Shown piece by piece: positions 1-8,799 of a stretch of DNA of 64,000 nt; within the stretch, counting starts at the first letter, position 1, and each line of letters opens with the position of its first letter. The stretch covers positions 1 through 64,000 of the forward strand of contig NZ_FNDK01000013.1 of assembly GCF_900099605.1 (NCBI RefSeq), given 5' to 3'. Made by a program: the position numbers and the translations under genes. Under the pieces are notes generated by a model. It was given only the letters and a program-made list of their open reading frames with translations, had not been told where the DNA came from and did no database searches. The DNA comes from Alteribacillus persepolensis (GTDB lineage: Bacteria > Bacillota > Bacilli > Bacillales > Marinococcaceae).

Positions 1-12
1 CGATTATGAAGT

Positions 13-63
13 AAATAAAAGCCTGATTTCTCCTTTAAATGTTGAGAAATTAGGCTTTTATTT
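13..63. terminator. Bidirectional intrinsic terminator of an upstream gene outside the window
   Basis: Two 12-bp arms (13-24 and 52-63) continue through a G.T pair into 7-bp inner arms (26-32 and 44-50). This gives a 20-bp stem with an 11-nt loop, flanked by A and T runs. It probably ends transcription of a gene lying left of the window. Confidence 0.8.
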
Positions 64-459
64 AATTCCTCTTTAAATTTCAAATTCACCTAATGCTACC
101 ACTTAGAATAAAAAATTTATGATGAAAAATGATCGCTTGTAATACAATCCATCATTTTCTCCTGGTGACAGCTGCTCTGGAACTATCCAGAGATTCACTC
201 CTTACGACAAATAATCTTGAAAATAATACGCCATTTATCACTAAAATTCACAGAATGCACTTATCAAATGCCAGGGAAAGTGTCTAAAACGTATCGTACT
301 GATGGAAATAATACTTTTTACATTATATTGTGGTGATGGAGGAAGTTTGAAATAATGGATAAGAAGTATTAGAGTAGCTGTAGTTATGAAAGTGTCATCA
401 TGTAGAAGATGAGTTCTAAACTAAGAACTGAAGTATCAATCGAAGGAGTTTAAATAGCA
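64..459. other. Intergenic stretch, no gene seen
   Basis: AT-rich leader region before the pseudouridine synthase gene. The only structure I see is a small hairpin with 7-bp arms CTCTGGA and TCCAGAG at 175-192, without a T run. No open frame with a ribosome binding site was found. Confidence 0.5.
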
Positions 460-1125
460 ATGATAGTTCCTATTCTTTATGAGGATAATCATTTACTTTT
501 TGTCGAAAAGCCAGTGAATATACCAGTTCAAGAGGACCGTTCCAAAGATAAGGATTTACTCACTTTCTTGAAAGAAGATTTGAAAGTTCGTTATCAGAAA
601 CCGGGAAATGTTTATCTTGCACTGGTGCATCGTTTGGATCGTCCCGTCGGTGGAGCGATGGTGTTTGCAAAAACGTCAAAAGCAGCCTCTCGGTTATCTG
701 ATGCAATTCGAAGGAATGCTATTCAAAAGAATTATTTGGCTGTGGTACGAGGAAAACCACCGAAAAATCGTGATGTAATAGAAGATTACTTAATCAAGGA
801 CCGTCGGAAAAATAAAGTAAGTACTGCCCCTCCTCATCATAAAAACGCAAAAAAATCGGTATTGGAATATGAAATGATCGATAGCAGGAAAGATGTAAGT
901 CTCCTCTCTATTCGGCTTCATACAGGAAGACCTCATCAAATACGTGTCCAGCTTGCTTCGCGCGGCTGCCCTCTTTACGGTGACCAAAAATATGGTAAAG
1001 ACGTGAATCAGCCAGGCCAGCAAATCGCTTTATGGTCTCATACACTCGCTATAGAGCATCCGACAAAAAAAGAAGAAATAAAAATACATTCCAATCCGCC
1101 AAACGAATATCCATGGAACTTTTGA
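460..1125 (+). CDS. RluA-family RNA pseudouridine synthase
   Basis: The 221-residue protein should isomerise uridine to pseudouridine in rRNA or tRNA in the cytoplasm. The family signature HRLDRPVGG lies at residues 57-65, with the catalytic aspartate at about residue 60. The later HTGRPHQIRVQ and YGD segments are also typical. There is no N-terminal S4 domain, so it belongs to the short single-domain RluA branch; the exact target uridine cannot be told. The ATG is preceded by AAGGAG at 443-448. It is a single gene followed by its own terminator. Confidence 0.9.
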   Translation: MIVPILYEDNHLLFVEKPVNIPVQEDRSKDKDLLTFLKEDLKVRYQKPGNVYLALVHRLDRPVGGAMVFAKTSKAASRLSDAIRRNAIQKNYLAVVRGKPPKNRDVIEDYLIKDRRKNKVSTAPPHHKNAKKSVLEYEMIDSRKDVSLLSIRLHTGRPHQIRVQLASRGCPLYGDQKYGKDVNQPGQQIALWSHTLAIEHPTKKEEIKIHSNPPNEYPWNF

Positions 1126-1140
1126 CAGGGAAGGAAGTAA

Positions 1141-1193
1141 AGAAAAGACCTTAAAGTGGTACAGTTCACAGGTTCAGGGTCTTTTCTTTTTTT
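1141..1193 (+). terminator. Intrinsic terminator of the pseudouridine synthase gene
   Basis: Perfect 10-bp arms AGAAAAGACC (1141-1150) and GGTCTTTTCT (1178-1187) are followed by a run of T. The loop is long, about 27 nt. Confidence 0.75.
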
Positions 1194-1212
1194 AACGGAT
1201 TTCCAAAGGAAG

Positions 1213-1241
1213 CCCCCGCTTCAAACGCAGCGAAGCGGGGG
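1213..1241. repeat. GC-rich inverted repeat
   Basis: Perfect 10-bp arms CCCCCGCTTC and GAAGCGGGGG enclose a 9-nt loop. No T run follows on either strand, so this is a strong hairpin but not a standard terminator. Confidence 0.6.
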
Positions 1242-1354
1242 GAGTTCACACAAGTGAGATGCTGCTATGTTCACCCAGGCCTTCATGCAGAAATTCCTAT
1301 GGACAGCATGGTTCTAAGAGATGATAGGGTTGTGTTATTATGGGGAAAATAAGG

Positions 1355-1395
1355 AATCATCCTTATCGTAAAAGCGATGGATGATTTCTTTTTTT
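1355..1395 (+). terminator. Terminator-like hairpin 50 nt upstream of yitT-like gene
   Basis: Arms AATCATCC (1355-1362) and GGATGATT (1379-1386), with inner ATCG/CGAT pairs, are followed by TTCTTTTTTT. No gene lies between this hairpin and the previous terminator. It either stops read-through or acts as an attenuator in the leader of the next gene. Confidence 0.6.
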
Positions 1396-1444
1396 ACGCT
1401 CTAATATCGTTTTTCTTAAACATGCATCAGAAAGGAGTAAGGTC

Positions 1445-2275
1445 ATGAAAAACACTATCTATATCATTATCGGCACGCTGCTGTTTGCTATCGCTGTGAC
1501 CCAGCTTGCGATGCCAAACTCTATTGCTGAAGGCGGCATTGTGGGCATAGCTTTACTTATTTACTACGGTATGGATATTTCACCCAGCATTTCCACTCCG
1601 ATTATCTTTGTGCTGCTTTTGAGTATTGGTATACGCTACTTGCCGCGGCATATGGTGTATAAAACCATTTTTAACGTCGTGTTGTTTTCTGTATTTATTA
1701 GCATTTTTGAAGGGATGTATGCCCAGCCGATAGAAGATACGCTGCTTGCAGCGATTTTTGCCGGATTGATTACCGGAGTCGGCTTCGGATTTATTTATCA
1801 AGCGGGAAGTTCCGTTGGCGGGACGTCTATTGTAGCCCGTGTCTTTAACCAGCAGCTGGGCTGGGACTTAACCGGAACAACGCTTGTACTTGATGCAATC
1901 ATCGTCATTGCCGGGATTTTCATTATCGGACCTGTGTACACGATGTATACACTAATTACATTGTACGTCGGCAAAGTTGTCACTGATTTTGTGCTTGGCG
2001 GCTTTGATTCAAAAAAGGCACTAAATGTCGTTTCACCGTACTCAGAAGAGATTTCCCAGCGGATTACAAGTGAACTTGCCTCTAGTGCGACTGTGTTTTA
2101 CGGACGGGGAGAATACATGAAAGAGCGGCGTCGTGTTTTGTATATTGTGATTCATTCGCACCGTCTGCTGCGGCTGAAGCGGGTGATTAAAGAAGTGGAC
2201 CCTGATGCGTTTATTGTGGTGCACAATGTCAAAGACGTTTCGGGCGGTTTTATCTCCGGTCCAACGCTAAAGTGA
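1445..2275 (+). CDS. YitT family membrane protein (DUF161 / DUF2179)
   Basis: The 276-residue protein has about five or six hydrophobic segments in residues 1-190, followed by a soluble C-terminal DUF2179-type domain (around 190-276). This is the usual architecture and length of the YitT/YpjC family in Bacillus. The family is often annotated as a membrane transporter but its substrate is not established. The start ATG follows GAAAGGAG at a normal distance. It is a monocistronic gene bounded by hairpins on both sides. Confidence 0.88.
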   Translation: MKNTIYIIIGTLLFAIAVTQLAMPNSIAEGGIVGIALLIYYGMDISPSISTPIIFVLLLSIGIRYLPRHMVYKTIFNVVLFSVFISIFEGMYAQPIEDTLLAAIFAGLITGVGFGFIYQAGSSVGGTSIVARVFNQQLGWDLTGTTLVLDAIIVIAGIFIIGPVYTMYTLITLYVGKVVTDFVLGGFDSKKALNVVSPYSEEISQRITSELASSATVFYGRGEYMKERRRVLYIVIHSHRLLRLKRVIKEVDPDAFIVVHNVKDVSGGFISGPTLK

Positions 2276-2450
2276 CTGCTAAACGTTTACAAAATCTTTG
2301 TGATGGATGATTTTTATTTTGGGTTGGCTCGAATTACCTGCAGTAAAAAGCAATTATTGAAAGCAGAGGGAAGAAACGTGGAGAGATGCCTGACAAAGGG
2401 GATTTGACATGTCTTTTTGTTATATTTCCTCTATAAATGAAATGAAGAGA

Positions 2451-2498
2451 AAAAAACCAGTTGTTTCATGAGACGGTGATGGAAACAACTGGTTTTTT
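2451..2498. terminator. Bidirectional terminator between yitT-like and gntR-like genes
   Basis: A 17-bp perfect stem (2451-2467 with 2482-2498) has outer A and T runs on both sides. It serves the two convergent genes. Confidence 0.88.
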
Positions 2499-2500
2499 CT

Positions 2501-3118
2501 TTAGGTTACAATGTTTAAGGCAAATTCTAAATCTGCTTCTAGGTGCGCTTTCATTAAGTCGCCGGCTTTTTCAGGATTGTGATCAGCAATAGCCTGGCAT
2601 ATTTGTTCATGTTCTTCTACAAGAAATGGCCGTTTGTGGCTGACCACAGCTCGGCTGAACAAATAGATAATGGCTTGCATATGCTCTACGTTTTCAATCA
2701 TGAGCGGGTTTCTGGATTCTTTCACGATAAGGTCATGAAACCTTTTATTTTGATAGATAATTTCTTCTGTGTCCGTGCTTGTTTTTGCTTGGTGCACACA
2801 GTCGCGCAGTTGTGAAATTTGCTCGTCAATCATGTAACGAGCTGCTTTTTTTGCCGAATAGCTTTCAATTAATATCCTCATTTCAAAGAGATAACGCATG
2901 TCCGTTTCAGTCGGCTTAAAAACTTTTTTGTTTTTAATTAAACCTTCTTGTTCCAGCCTCCGAATTGCTTCTCGCACCGGCGTCCGGCTTATCCCCATAC
3001 TTTCAGCCAAATTCACTTCGGTTAGTTTAGTCCCGCCTTCGTACTCGCCATTTAGAATTTTGTCTCTGATTTGCGTATAAGCATGAAGCTGCGACGTCTT
3101 TTTTCCATTTTTGTTCAT
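2501..3118 (-). CDS. GntR family transcriptional regulator, FCD (FadR-type) subfamily
   Basis: A 205-residue DNA-binding protein. The winged helix-turn-helix covers the first 75 or so residues (LAESMGISRTPVREAIRRLE is the recognition region). An all-helical FCD effector domain follows, which in this family binds small carboxylic acids and often a metal. The start at 3118 is chosen because AGGAG lies 7 nt upstream; the longer frame to 3178 has no ribosome site. It is divergent from the sugar-acid dehydrogenase gene, so it probably represses that operon and itself. The effector is likely a sugar acid or intermediate (inference). Confidence 0.88.
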   Translation of the reverse strand: MNKNGKKTSQLHAYTQIRDKILNGEYEGGTKLTEVNLAESMGISRTPVREAIRRLEQEGLIKNKKVFKPTETDMRYLFEMRILIESYSAKKAARYMIDEQISQLRDCVHQAKTSTDTEEIIYQNKRFHDLIVKESRNPLMIENVEHMQAIIYLFSRAVVSHKRPFLVEEHEQICQAIADHNPEKAGDLMKAHLEADLEFALNIVT

Positions 3119-3198
3119 CCTCATTCTCCTGACTACCCGTGTATTTTTGTTTTTATTATACACAAAATTCACTGTCATCGTACAATCTATAAAATAAT

Positions 3199-3250
3199 GT
3201 ATGCAATTTGATATAAAAATGTATACAAAATCGCCATTTTGTATTAAAAT
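3199..3250 (+). promoter_or_regulatory. Candidate GntR operators and promoter of the sugar-acid operon
   Basis: TGTATGCA (3199-3206) and the perfect palindrome TGTATACA (3220-3227) start 21 bp apart, two helical turns. The second overlaps a possible -35 (TATACA, 3222-3227). A 17-bp spacer and a possible -10 (TAAAAT, 3245-3250) follow. The position between divergent gntR and its target genes supports an operator role. A TATAAT on the minus strand (3155-3160) may serve gntR. Confidence 0.5.
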
Positions 3251-3294
3251 ATGAGTCAGAAAGCGTTAACAACTCAAGAAAAGGAGTTATGATT

Positions 3295-4188
3295 ATGCAA
3301 ATAGGTTTTATTGGTTTAGGTATTATGGGTAAGCCGATGGCATTAAATATTTTGCAAGCAGGCTATTCTTTGAAAGCGTTTGATATAAATGAAGCGGCAG
3401 CAAAAGCAGTCCAAGAGGCAGGAGCTGTGATGACTCATTCTAATGAAGAAACAGTAGAAGGCAGTGATGTCATTTTTACGATGCTGCCCACTGCCGCTAT
3501 TATTGAAGATGTGTTGTTAAATCAACTTTTACCAGCAGTAAAAGAGGGAGCTATTGTTGTCGATATGAGTTCTGTTTCACCTGTTGATTCAAAGCGGTGG
3601 GCCGATGCATTAGCTGAAAAGCAAGTGGAATTTATCGATGCACCAGTCAGCGGAGGCGAACCAAAAGCAATTGACGGAACACTTTCTATCATGGCGGGTG
3701 GAAAGGAAGAAGCTTTTGAAAAAGTTCTTCCAGTATTAAAGACTGTAGGGGAAGATGTTGTTCGTGTAGGAGAAGCGGGAGCCGGTTCTACAACAAAGCT
3801 TGCTAATCAAATTCTTGTAAACGTTACAATGGCTGCGATGTCTGAAGCGGTGCTTCTTGCATCAAAAGCAGGCGTGGATATTGAAAAAATGTACGAGGCC
3901 ATCCGTGGCGGGCTTGCTGGAAGCACTGTGCTGGATGCAAAAATACCGAAGATTCTTGAGCGTGATTTTGAAGCAGGCGGCCGTATCGATATTAATTTGA
4001 AAGATTTACGAAACGTATTATCGACTGGAAAAGAAATCGGTATGCCGCTGCCGTTAACTTCAGACGTAGCAGAAATGTTTGAGTCACTTGCTGCACATGG
4101 CAGACAAACCGATGACCACAGCGGTGTGCTGCAATACTATGAAACATTATCCAACTATCAAGTACCAAAAGGTGGGAAATCAGAATGA
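3295..4188 (+). CDS. 3-hydroxyisobutyrate dehydrogenase-family oxidoreductase (L-threonate / tartronate-semialdehyde type)
   Basis: A 297-residue NAD(P)-dependent beta-hydroxyacid dehydrogenase. The N-terminal Rossmann motif is IGFIGLGIMG and the substrate-binding signature is DAPVSGGEPKAIDGT. The catalytic lysine lies in GAGSTTKLANQI near residue 170. The ATG at 3295 is preferred to 3289 because AAGGAG (3281-3286) is then 8 nt upstream. The next gene overlaps by 4 nt (ATGA) and is a four-carbon acid sugar kinase. By analogy with known threonate pathways it may oxidise a C4 aldonate such as L-threonate to a 3-oxo acid; tartronate semialdehyde reductase is the main alternative. Confidence 0.82.
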   Translation: MQIGFIGLGIMGKPMALNILQAGYSLKAFDINEAAAKAVQEAGAVMTHSNEETVEGSDVIFTMLPTAAIIEDVLLNQLLPAVKEGAIVVDMSSVSPVDSKRWADALAEKQVEFIDAPVSGGEPKAIDGTLSIMAGGKEEAFEKVLPVLKTVGEDVVRVGEAGAGSTTKLANQILVNVTMAAMSEAVLLASKAGVDIEKMYEAIRGGLAGSTVLDAKIPKILERDFEAGGRIDINLKDLRNVLSTGKEIGMPLPLTSDVAEMFESLAAHGRQTDDHSGVLQYYETLSNYQVPKGGKSE

Positions 4189-5606
4189 CAAATGTAAAAG
4201 ATTATATTCAGTCTTTGCCACAATACAACAAAGAAGAAGTGGATAAGCATTTTCAGGAACGATTCGACTCTTTTCGGCATAAGGTGATTGCTTTGGATGA
4301 TGATCCGACTGGTGTACAAACCGTGCATAACATCCCGGTTTTTACAGATTGGTCGGAAGACACTATCGAGCAGGCTTTTGATGACCCAAGGCAGTTAGTG
4401 TTTATTTTGACAAATTCACGCTCTTTTTCAGAAGCAGAGACAAAACAAGTTCACCAAGATATAGCTGAGAGAATAGCTCGTATATCGCAAAAAAAGGACA
4501 TGCCTTTTCTGCTTATCAGCCGTGGAGACTCTACGCTGCGCGGACATTATCCACTAGAGACCGAAGTATTGAAAGACACGTTAGAACAAAATCTAGATGA
4601 GGCAATAGACGGCGAAATTATCATGCCATTTTTCCGCCAAGGCGGCCGGCTGACGGTTCAAGATGTGCACTATATTCAGCAGGGAGATACGTTTACACCA
4701 GTAGGTGAATCGGAGTTTGCAAAAGATCGTATGTTTGGATTTCAAAGCAGCAGTTTGCCTGCTTATATTGAAGAAAAAACAAATGGTAGTTTTCCGAAAG
4801 AACAAGTAGAATGCGTAACATTAGAGGAATTACGAAACCTTGATATCGATGCCATTGAAGAAAAACTCCTTGGTTTAACAAACTTTCAGAAGCTAGTGGT
4901 GAACGCAATAGAAGATGAAGATATTCGAGTCTTTTGTATCGCTTTATATGGTGCATTGGCGAAAGGAAAGAACTTTTTATATCGGACAGCTGCTACATTC
5001 ACGAAAGAAGTAGCTGATATTTCGGCCAAGCCGTATTTAAAAGCGGATACATTGTACCAAAAGTCAACAGAGCATGGCGGATTGATTGTAGTGGGGTCAC
5101 ACGTACAAAAGTCAACTGATCAACTGCACGTACTGCAGGAAAACAAACACATTCATTTTATCGAATTTAACTGTTTGACAGCCCAAGACAAAGAAGCATT
5201 TCAGCAAGAAAAAGAACGTGTGCAGCAAGAATTGGATCAACATATTGCAGATGGAACGACGGTATGTGTGTACACGTCTAGAGAACGTCTTGATTTAGGA
5301 GACGACCGCCGTGAGGAAGAATTAAAATTATCGGTGGACATTTCTAAAGCAGTAACAGAGTTTGTCAAGAAAAGTAAGTATGAGCCGAAATTTGTCATCG
5401 CAAAAGGCGGTATTACGTCAAGTGATGTTGGTACAAATGGCCTTGGTGTAACCAAAGCAGAAGTGCTAGGACAAATAGCTCCTGGTATTCCTGTATGGAA
5501 AACAGGAGAAGACAGCCGGTTTACTGGCATTCCATATATTATTTTTCCAGGCAACGTCGGCAGTGAAGATACATTAAAAGAAGTGGTTGAGATTTTAGAC
5601 AACTAA
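4185..5606 (+). CDS. Four-carbon acid sugar kinase family protein (DUF1537)
   Basis: The 473-residue protein belongs to the DUF1537 kinase family, which phosphorylates C4 sugar acids (3-oxo-tetronate, D-threonate). The N-terminal sugar-binding motif DDDPTG is at residues 38-43, followed by SRGDSTLRGHYPLE. The C-terminal nucleotide-binding part contains AKGGITSSDVGTNGLG and FPGNVG. It overlaps the upstream dehydrogenase gene by ATGA, so the two are translationally coupled. A decarboxylating aldolase and isomerase, which complete the described threonate pathway, are not in the window; they may lie elsewhere or the route may differ. Confidence 0.85.
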   Translation: MTNVKDYIQSLPQYNKEEVDKHFQERFDSFRHKVIALDDDPTGVQTVHNIPVFTDWSEDTIEQAFDDPRQLVFILTNSRSFSEAETKQVHQDIAERIARISQKKDMPFLLISRGDSTLRGHYPLETEVLKDTLEQNLDEAIDGEIIMPFFRQGGRLTVQDVHYIQQGDTFTPVGESEFAKDRMFGFQSSSLPAYIEEKTNGSFPKEQVECVTLEELRNLDIDAIEEKLLGLTNFQKLVVNAIEDEDIRVFCIALYGALAKGKNFLYRTAATFTKEVADISAKPYLKADTLYQKSTEHGGLIVVGSHVQKSTDQLHVLQENKHIHFIEFNCLTAQDKEAFQQEKERVQQELDQHIADGTTVCVYTSRERLDLGDDRREEELKLSVDISKAVTEFVKKSKYEPKFVIAKGGITSSDVGTNGLGVTKAEVLGQIAPGIPVWKTGEDSRFTGIPYIIFPGNVGSEDTLKEVVEILDN

Positions 5607-5625
5607 TTATAAGGAGGTTATTACA

Positions 5626-6975
5626 ATGATGGAAGGGAATTTGCTCATATTTATTTTTATATTGTCTCTTGCAGCACTCTTTTTTCTCATTCTAAAGCTA
5701 AAAATAGATCCCTTTATTTCTCTGATTGTTGTGGCGTTTCTCACAGCGCTTGTCATCGGGTTTGCACCATCTGAAATACCAGTACTCATCACCGAAGGGT
5801 TTGGCAGTACACTCGTAGGTGTTGGGATATTAATCGGGCTTGGTGTGATTTTTGGTCAGCTTCTTGGTGCATCAGGAGCGATAGAAAAAATAGCCGAAGC
5901 TGTCTTGAAAGTATTTGGGATTAAGCGGTCCCCGGCTGGTTTATCCATCACAGGGGTCGCTGTCTCCATCCCCGTCTTTTTTGATGCCGCCTTCGTTATT
6001 TTGAGCGGGCTCGTAAAAAGTTTAACGAAGAAAACAGGTATTTCAATTGTGTCATTTGTAACCGCTTTAGGAGTAGGGTTGATTGTAGCGCATAGTATGA
6101 TTGCTCCGACTCCCGGGCCAATGATTGTAGCGGAAAATACGGGAGCCGACCTTGGTTTGTTTATTGTTTACGGTTTGATTTGTGCGATTCCAGCGACACT
6201 TGTTGGCGGTTATATTTACGGGATGGCGATTGGAAAGAAAATTAAGCCTTCGATAGAAGACATTGAAGCACAGCTTCCTGAAAAACTAGATAAACCGAAA
6301 AAGGAAATTTCTACTGGATTATCATTTTTCTTGTTAGCGCTGCCAATTGCTTTAATTTTACTCAATACGATTAGCGGTTTATGGATTGCAGAAGGGTCGA
6401 CAGCAGCGAGTATTCTTGGGTTTATTGGGGATAAAAACGTTGCGCTCCTCATAAGTGTACTCACCGCAATTGTTGTACTTCGGCCGTATATCAGCACACC
6501 TTATTCTCAACTGTATTCTGAAGCCATCAGTTCAGGCGGTATGATTATTCTTGTAACAGGTGCAGGTGGTGCATTTGGTGCTGTTATTAACGAAAGTGGA
6601 ATTGGCGACTATCTTGTGGAGACGATGCAAAGCTGGAGTATTCCGGTTGTATTGTTAGTATTTATCTTCTCGCAAATTTTACGTGCGTCGTTAGGTTCTG
6701 CAACGGTAGCTCTTGTTACAACATCTACAATTATGGGACCGATGGCTGCTGACCTTGGTATTTCTCCAGTGCTTATGGGACTTGCGATTTGTGCCGGTGC
6801 GATTGGTCTTTCTCTTCCAAATGACTCTGGATTCTGGGTTGTTAACAAATTTGGAAGGCTGACCATCCCGCAAACCATTCAAGCATGGACGATTGGTGGT
6901 TTCATAGCTGGTTTAACTGCTCTTGCCATGGTATTAGTGCTCAGCCTCTTTAGCGGCATCCTCCCAGGTTTGTAA
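5626..6975 (+). CDS. GntP family gluconate/sugar-acid:H+ symporter
   Basis: A 449-residue integral membrane protein with about 12 hydrophobic segments and normal GntP length. The motif SIPVFFDAAFVILSG and the C-terminal LPNDSGFWVVNKFG are characteristic of gluconate-type permeases. AGGAGG at 5612-5617 lies 8 nt before the ATG. It is the third gene of the GntR-controlled operon and presumably brings in the sugar acid used by the dehydrogenase and kinase. The actual substrate is inferred from context only. Confidence 0.88.
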   Translation: MMEGNLLIFIFILSLAALFFLILKLKIDPFISLIVVAFLTALVIGFAPSEIPVLITEGFGSTLVGVGILIGLGVIFGQLLGASGAIEKIAEAVLKVFGIKRSPAGLSITGVAVSIPVFFDAAFVILSGLVKSLTKKTGISIVSFVTALGVGLIVAHSMIAPTPGPMIVAENTGADLGLFIVYGLICAIPATLVGGYIYGMAIGKKIKPSIEDIEAQLPEKLDKPKKEISTGLSFFLLALPIALILLNTISGLWIAEGSTAASILGFIGDKNVALLISVLTAIVVLRPYISTPYSQLYSEAISSGGMIILVTGAGGAFGAVINESGIGDYLVETMQSWSIPVVLLVFIFSQILRASLGSATVALVTTSTIMGPMAADLGISPVLMGLAICAGAIGLSLPNDSGFWVVNKFGRLTIPQTIQAWTIGGFIAGLTALAMVLVLSLFSGILPGL

Positions 6976-6989
6976 TATGATAAGACAAG

Positions 6990-7051
6990 CGCAAGCGCCT
7001 TGAAAGAGGAACGTTCGGCTGTGGTGAAAGAACTTCTGTCAGGTGCTTGCG
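6990..7051. repeat. Long stem-loop (REP-like) after gntP-like gene
   Basis: Arms CGCAAGCGCCT (6990-7000) and AGGTGCTTGCG (7041-7051) pair over 11 bp with one G.T. The 40-nt apex contains further short self-complementary parts. There is no T run. It precedes the true terminator and could be an RNA-stabilising or dispersed repeat element. Confidence 0.5.
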
Positions 7052-7095
7052 TTAAACCATGAAAAAGCCAAACTTTTATCCTTTCCTGCCTGATA

Positions 7096-7145
7096 AAAAA
7101 AACGAACCCGAACATCGTCTGATGTCACCCGGGTTCGTTTTTTTA
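7096..7145 (+). terminator. Intrinsic terminator of the sugar-acid operon
   Basis: AACGAACCCG (7101-7110) pairs with CGGGTTCGTT (7130-7139), extended by flanking A and T runs, ending in seven T. Confidence 0.85.
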
Positions 7146-7182
7146 GATTTTAAAAAGTGCAGCGCTGCGAAACGAACAAAAT

Positions 7183-7215
7183 CTCACAAACTCGGCGGCG
7201 AGCCGAGTTTGTGAG
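7183..7215 (-). terminator. Terminator of the first BCCT gene
   Basis: A perfect 14-bp stem (7183-7196 with 7202-7215) has a 5-nt loop. A short T run follows on the minus strand, just beyond the BCCT stop codon. Confidence 0.75.
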
Positions 7216-7221
7216 AAGTTT

Positions 7222-8799
7222 TTAGTTATTAGCATGGTGATCTTCAATTTGTTTACGGATACGCTCTTCTTCTTGGCGTTTGCGAGTAGCTTTGTAATCG
7301 CGGCGTATCGTTTTTAATAAAGAAACAGCTGCAACGAAAAGAACAATGGAGAAAGGCAAGGCTCCTATTAATGACGCCGTTTGCAAACCGTCTAAGCCCG
7401 CGCTTATCATTAGTACAACTGCCAGTGATGCAATCAATGTTCCCCAGATGATTTTGACAATCAATGAAGGATTCGTATCTCCTTTAGACGTCATCATGCC
7501 TAACACGAACGTTGCGGAGTCAGCAGATGTTACCAGAAATGTAAACAGCAAGCCAATAGACAAAATCGATAAAATCGTTCCTAACGGAATATTTTCAAGC
7601 ATGGAAAAGAGAGCGGTCGTCGTATCTTCCGCTACTGCACCAGCGATATTTGTTCCTTGGAAAAGGTCTAGGTGTACCGCTGTTCCGCCAAAAATGCCGA
7701 TCCATATAATCCCGATAAATGGAGGCGATACCATGACCCCCAGGACAAATTCCCGCACCGTCCGGCCTCGAGAAATTCGCGCGACAAACATCCCGACAAA
7801 CGGAGACCATGCAATCGTCCACGCCCAGTAATAAATCGGCCAGTCTTGGACCCAAGTTGTTTGCGTATAGTGATCCATCCGCAAACTTGCTTGGAAAAAG
7901 TTTTGCAAGTAGTCTCCGATTCCCATTGTAATAGTTTCTAATAGAAAGCCGGTAGGCCCGATAATAAGCACGGCAATCATAAGTATTAGTGCAAGCCCGA
8001 GGTTGATGTTACTTAAATATTTAATCCCGCGGTCAAGCCCGGATAACGTAGACACCATAAAGAAAAGAAACATGGCAATAACAATGAGTATTTGTGTACC
8101 TGTACCAGATGAGAAATCAAAAACAAAACCAAGACCGCCGCTGATTTGCAAAACGCTTAAACCGAGTGTTGTTGCAACCCCCATGACAGTCGCAATGACT
8201 GCGATGATGTCAACAGCGTTTCGCAGTGGTTTTTTCCCCGTATCACCGATGACATAGTTCATCGTGTCACTCATTAAACTGCGCTCTTCTTGTCGGTAAA
8301 TAAAATAAGAGATGGCTAAACCGACAAAAGTAAAGGATGCCCATTGGTGAATACCGTTGTTAAAAAACGCACTCCACATCGCTTCACGAGCTGCTTCGGC
8401 TGTACCTGCTTGAATGTCTCCTTCAAACGGTGGAGGAGATCCAAAGTGGGTCATTGGTTCTGCCACACCCCAAAAGACAATGCTGACCCCAAAACCACAG
8501 CTGAACAGCATAGCCAGCCAGGTGAATAAAGAATACTTGGGCTTTGTGTTATCACCGCCAAGCCGGATACTTCCGTACTTGCTGAATGCTAGATAAAAGT
8601 TGAAAACAATAAGTGCTAACACAAATACAAGGTAAAACCACCCAAACGTGCTGGCAATAGATCCATAAATCGTATTTGCTTGTGTCGCAAGCGCTTCTGG
8701 AGCCAGTGCTCCCCATAAGGCGAACACAAAAATGATAATAAACGAAATCCAAAAAACGCTGTTCATAAATTTCAGCTTTTTTTTCTTATTTTCCATCAT
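7222..8799 (-). CDS. BCCT family transporter (betaine/choline/carnitine type)
   Basis: A 525-residue secondary transporter with 12 predicted membrane segments. The tryptophan-rich family signature WAWTIAWSPFVGMF precedes ARISRGRTVREF, and FWGVAEP lies in the early part. The glycine motif of membrane segment 3 reads GFGVS, unlike GMGIG in the second BCCT protein of this window, so the two may differ in ion coupling or substrate. A basic and acidic C-terminal tail (RKRQEEERIRKQIE) is present, as in osmotically regulated members. GGGAG lies 7 nt before the first ATG. It probably imports glycine betaine or a related quaternary amine as osmoprotectant or nutrient. Confidence 0.88.
   Translation of the reverse strand: MMENKKKKLKFMNSVFWISFIIIFVFALWGALAPEALATQANTIYGSIASTFGWFYLVFVLALIVFNFYLAFSKYGSIRLGGDNTKPKYSLFTWLAMLFSCGFGVSIVFWGVAEPMTHFGSPPPFEGDIQAGTAEAAREAMWSAFFNNGIHQWASFTFVGLAISYFIYRQEERSLMSDTMNYVIGDTGKKPLRNAVDIIAVIATVMGVATTLGLSVLQISGGLGFVFDFSSGTGTQILIVIAMFLFFMVSTLSGLDRGIKYLSNINLGLALILMIAVLIIGPTGFLLETITMGIGDYLQNFFQASLRMDHYTQTTWVQDWPIYYWAWTIAWSPFVGMFVARISRGRTVREFVLGVMVSPPFIGIIWIGIFGGTAVHLDLFQGTNIAGAVAEDTTTALFSMLENIPLGTILSILSIGLLFTFLVTSADSATFVLGMMTSKGDTNPSLIVKIIWGTLIASLAVVLMISAGLDGLQTASLIGALPFSIVLFVAAVSLLKTIRRDYKATRKRQEEERIRKQIEDHHANN

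Noticed and set aside
7346-8257. Plus-strand frames over the first BCCT gene
   Set aside because: They are antisense shadows of a strong family member with clear motifs.
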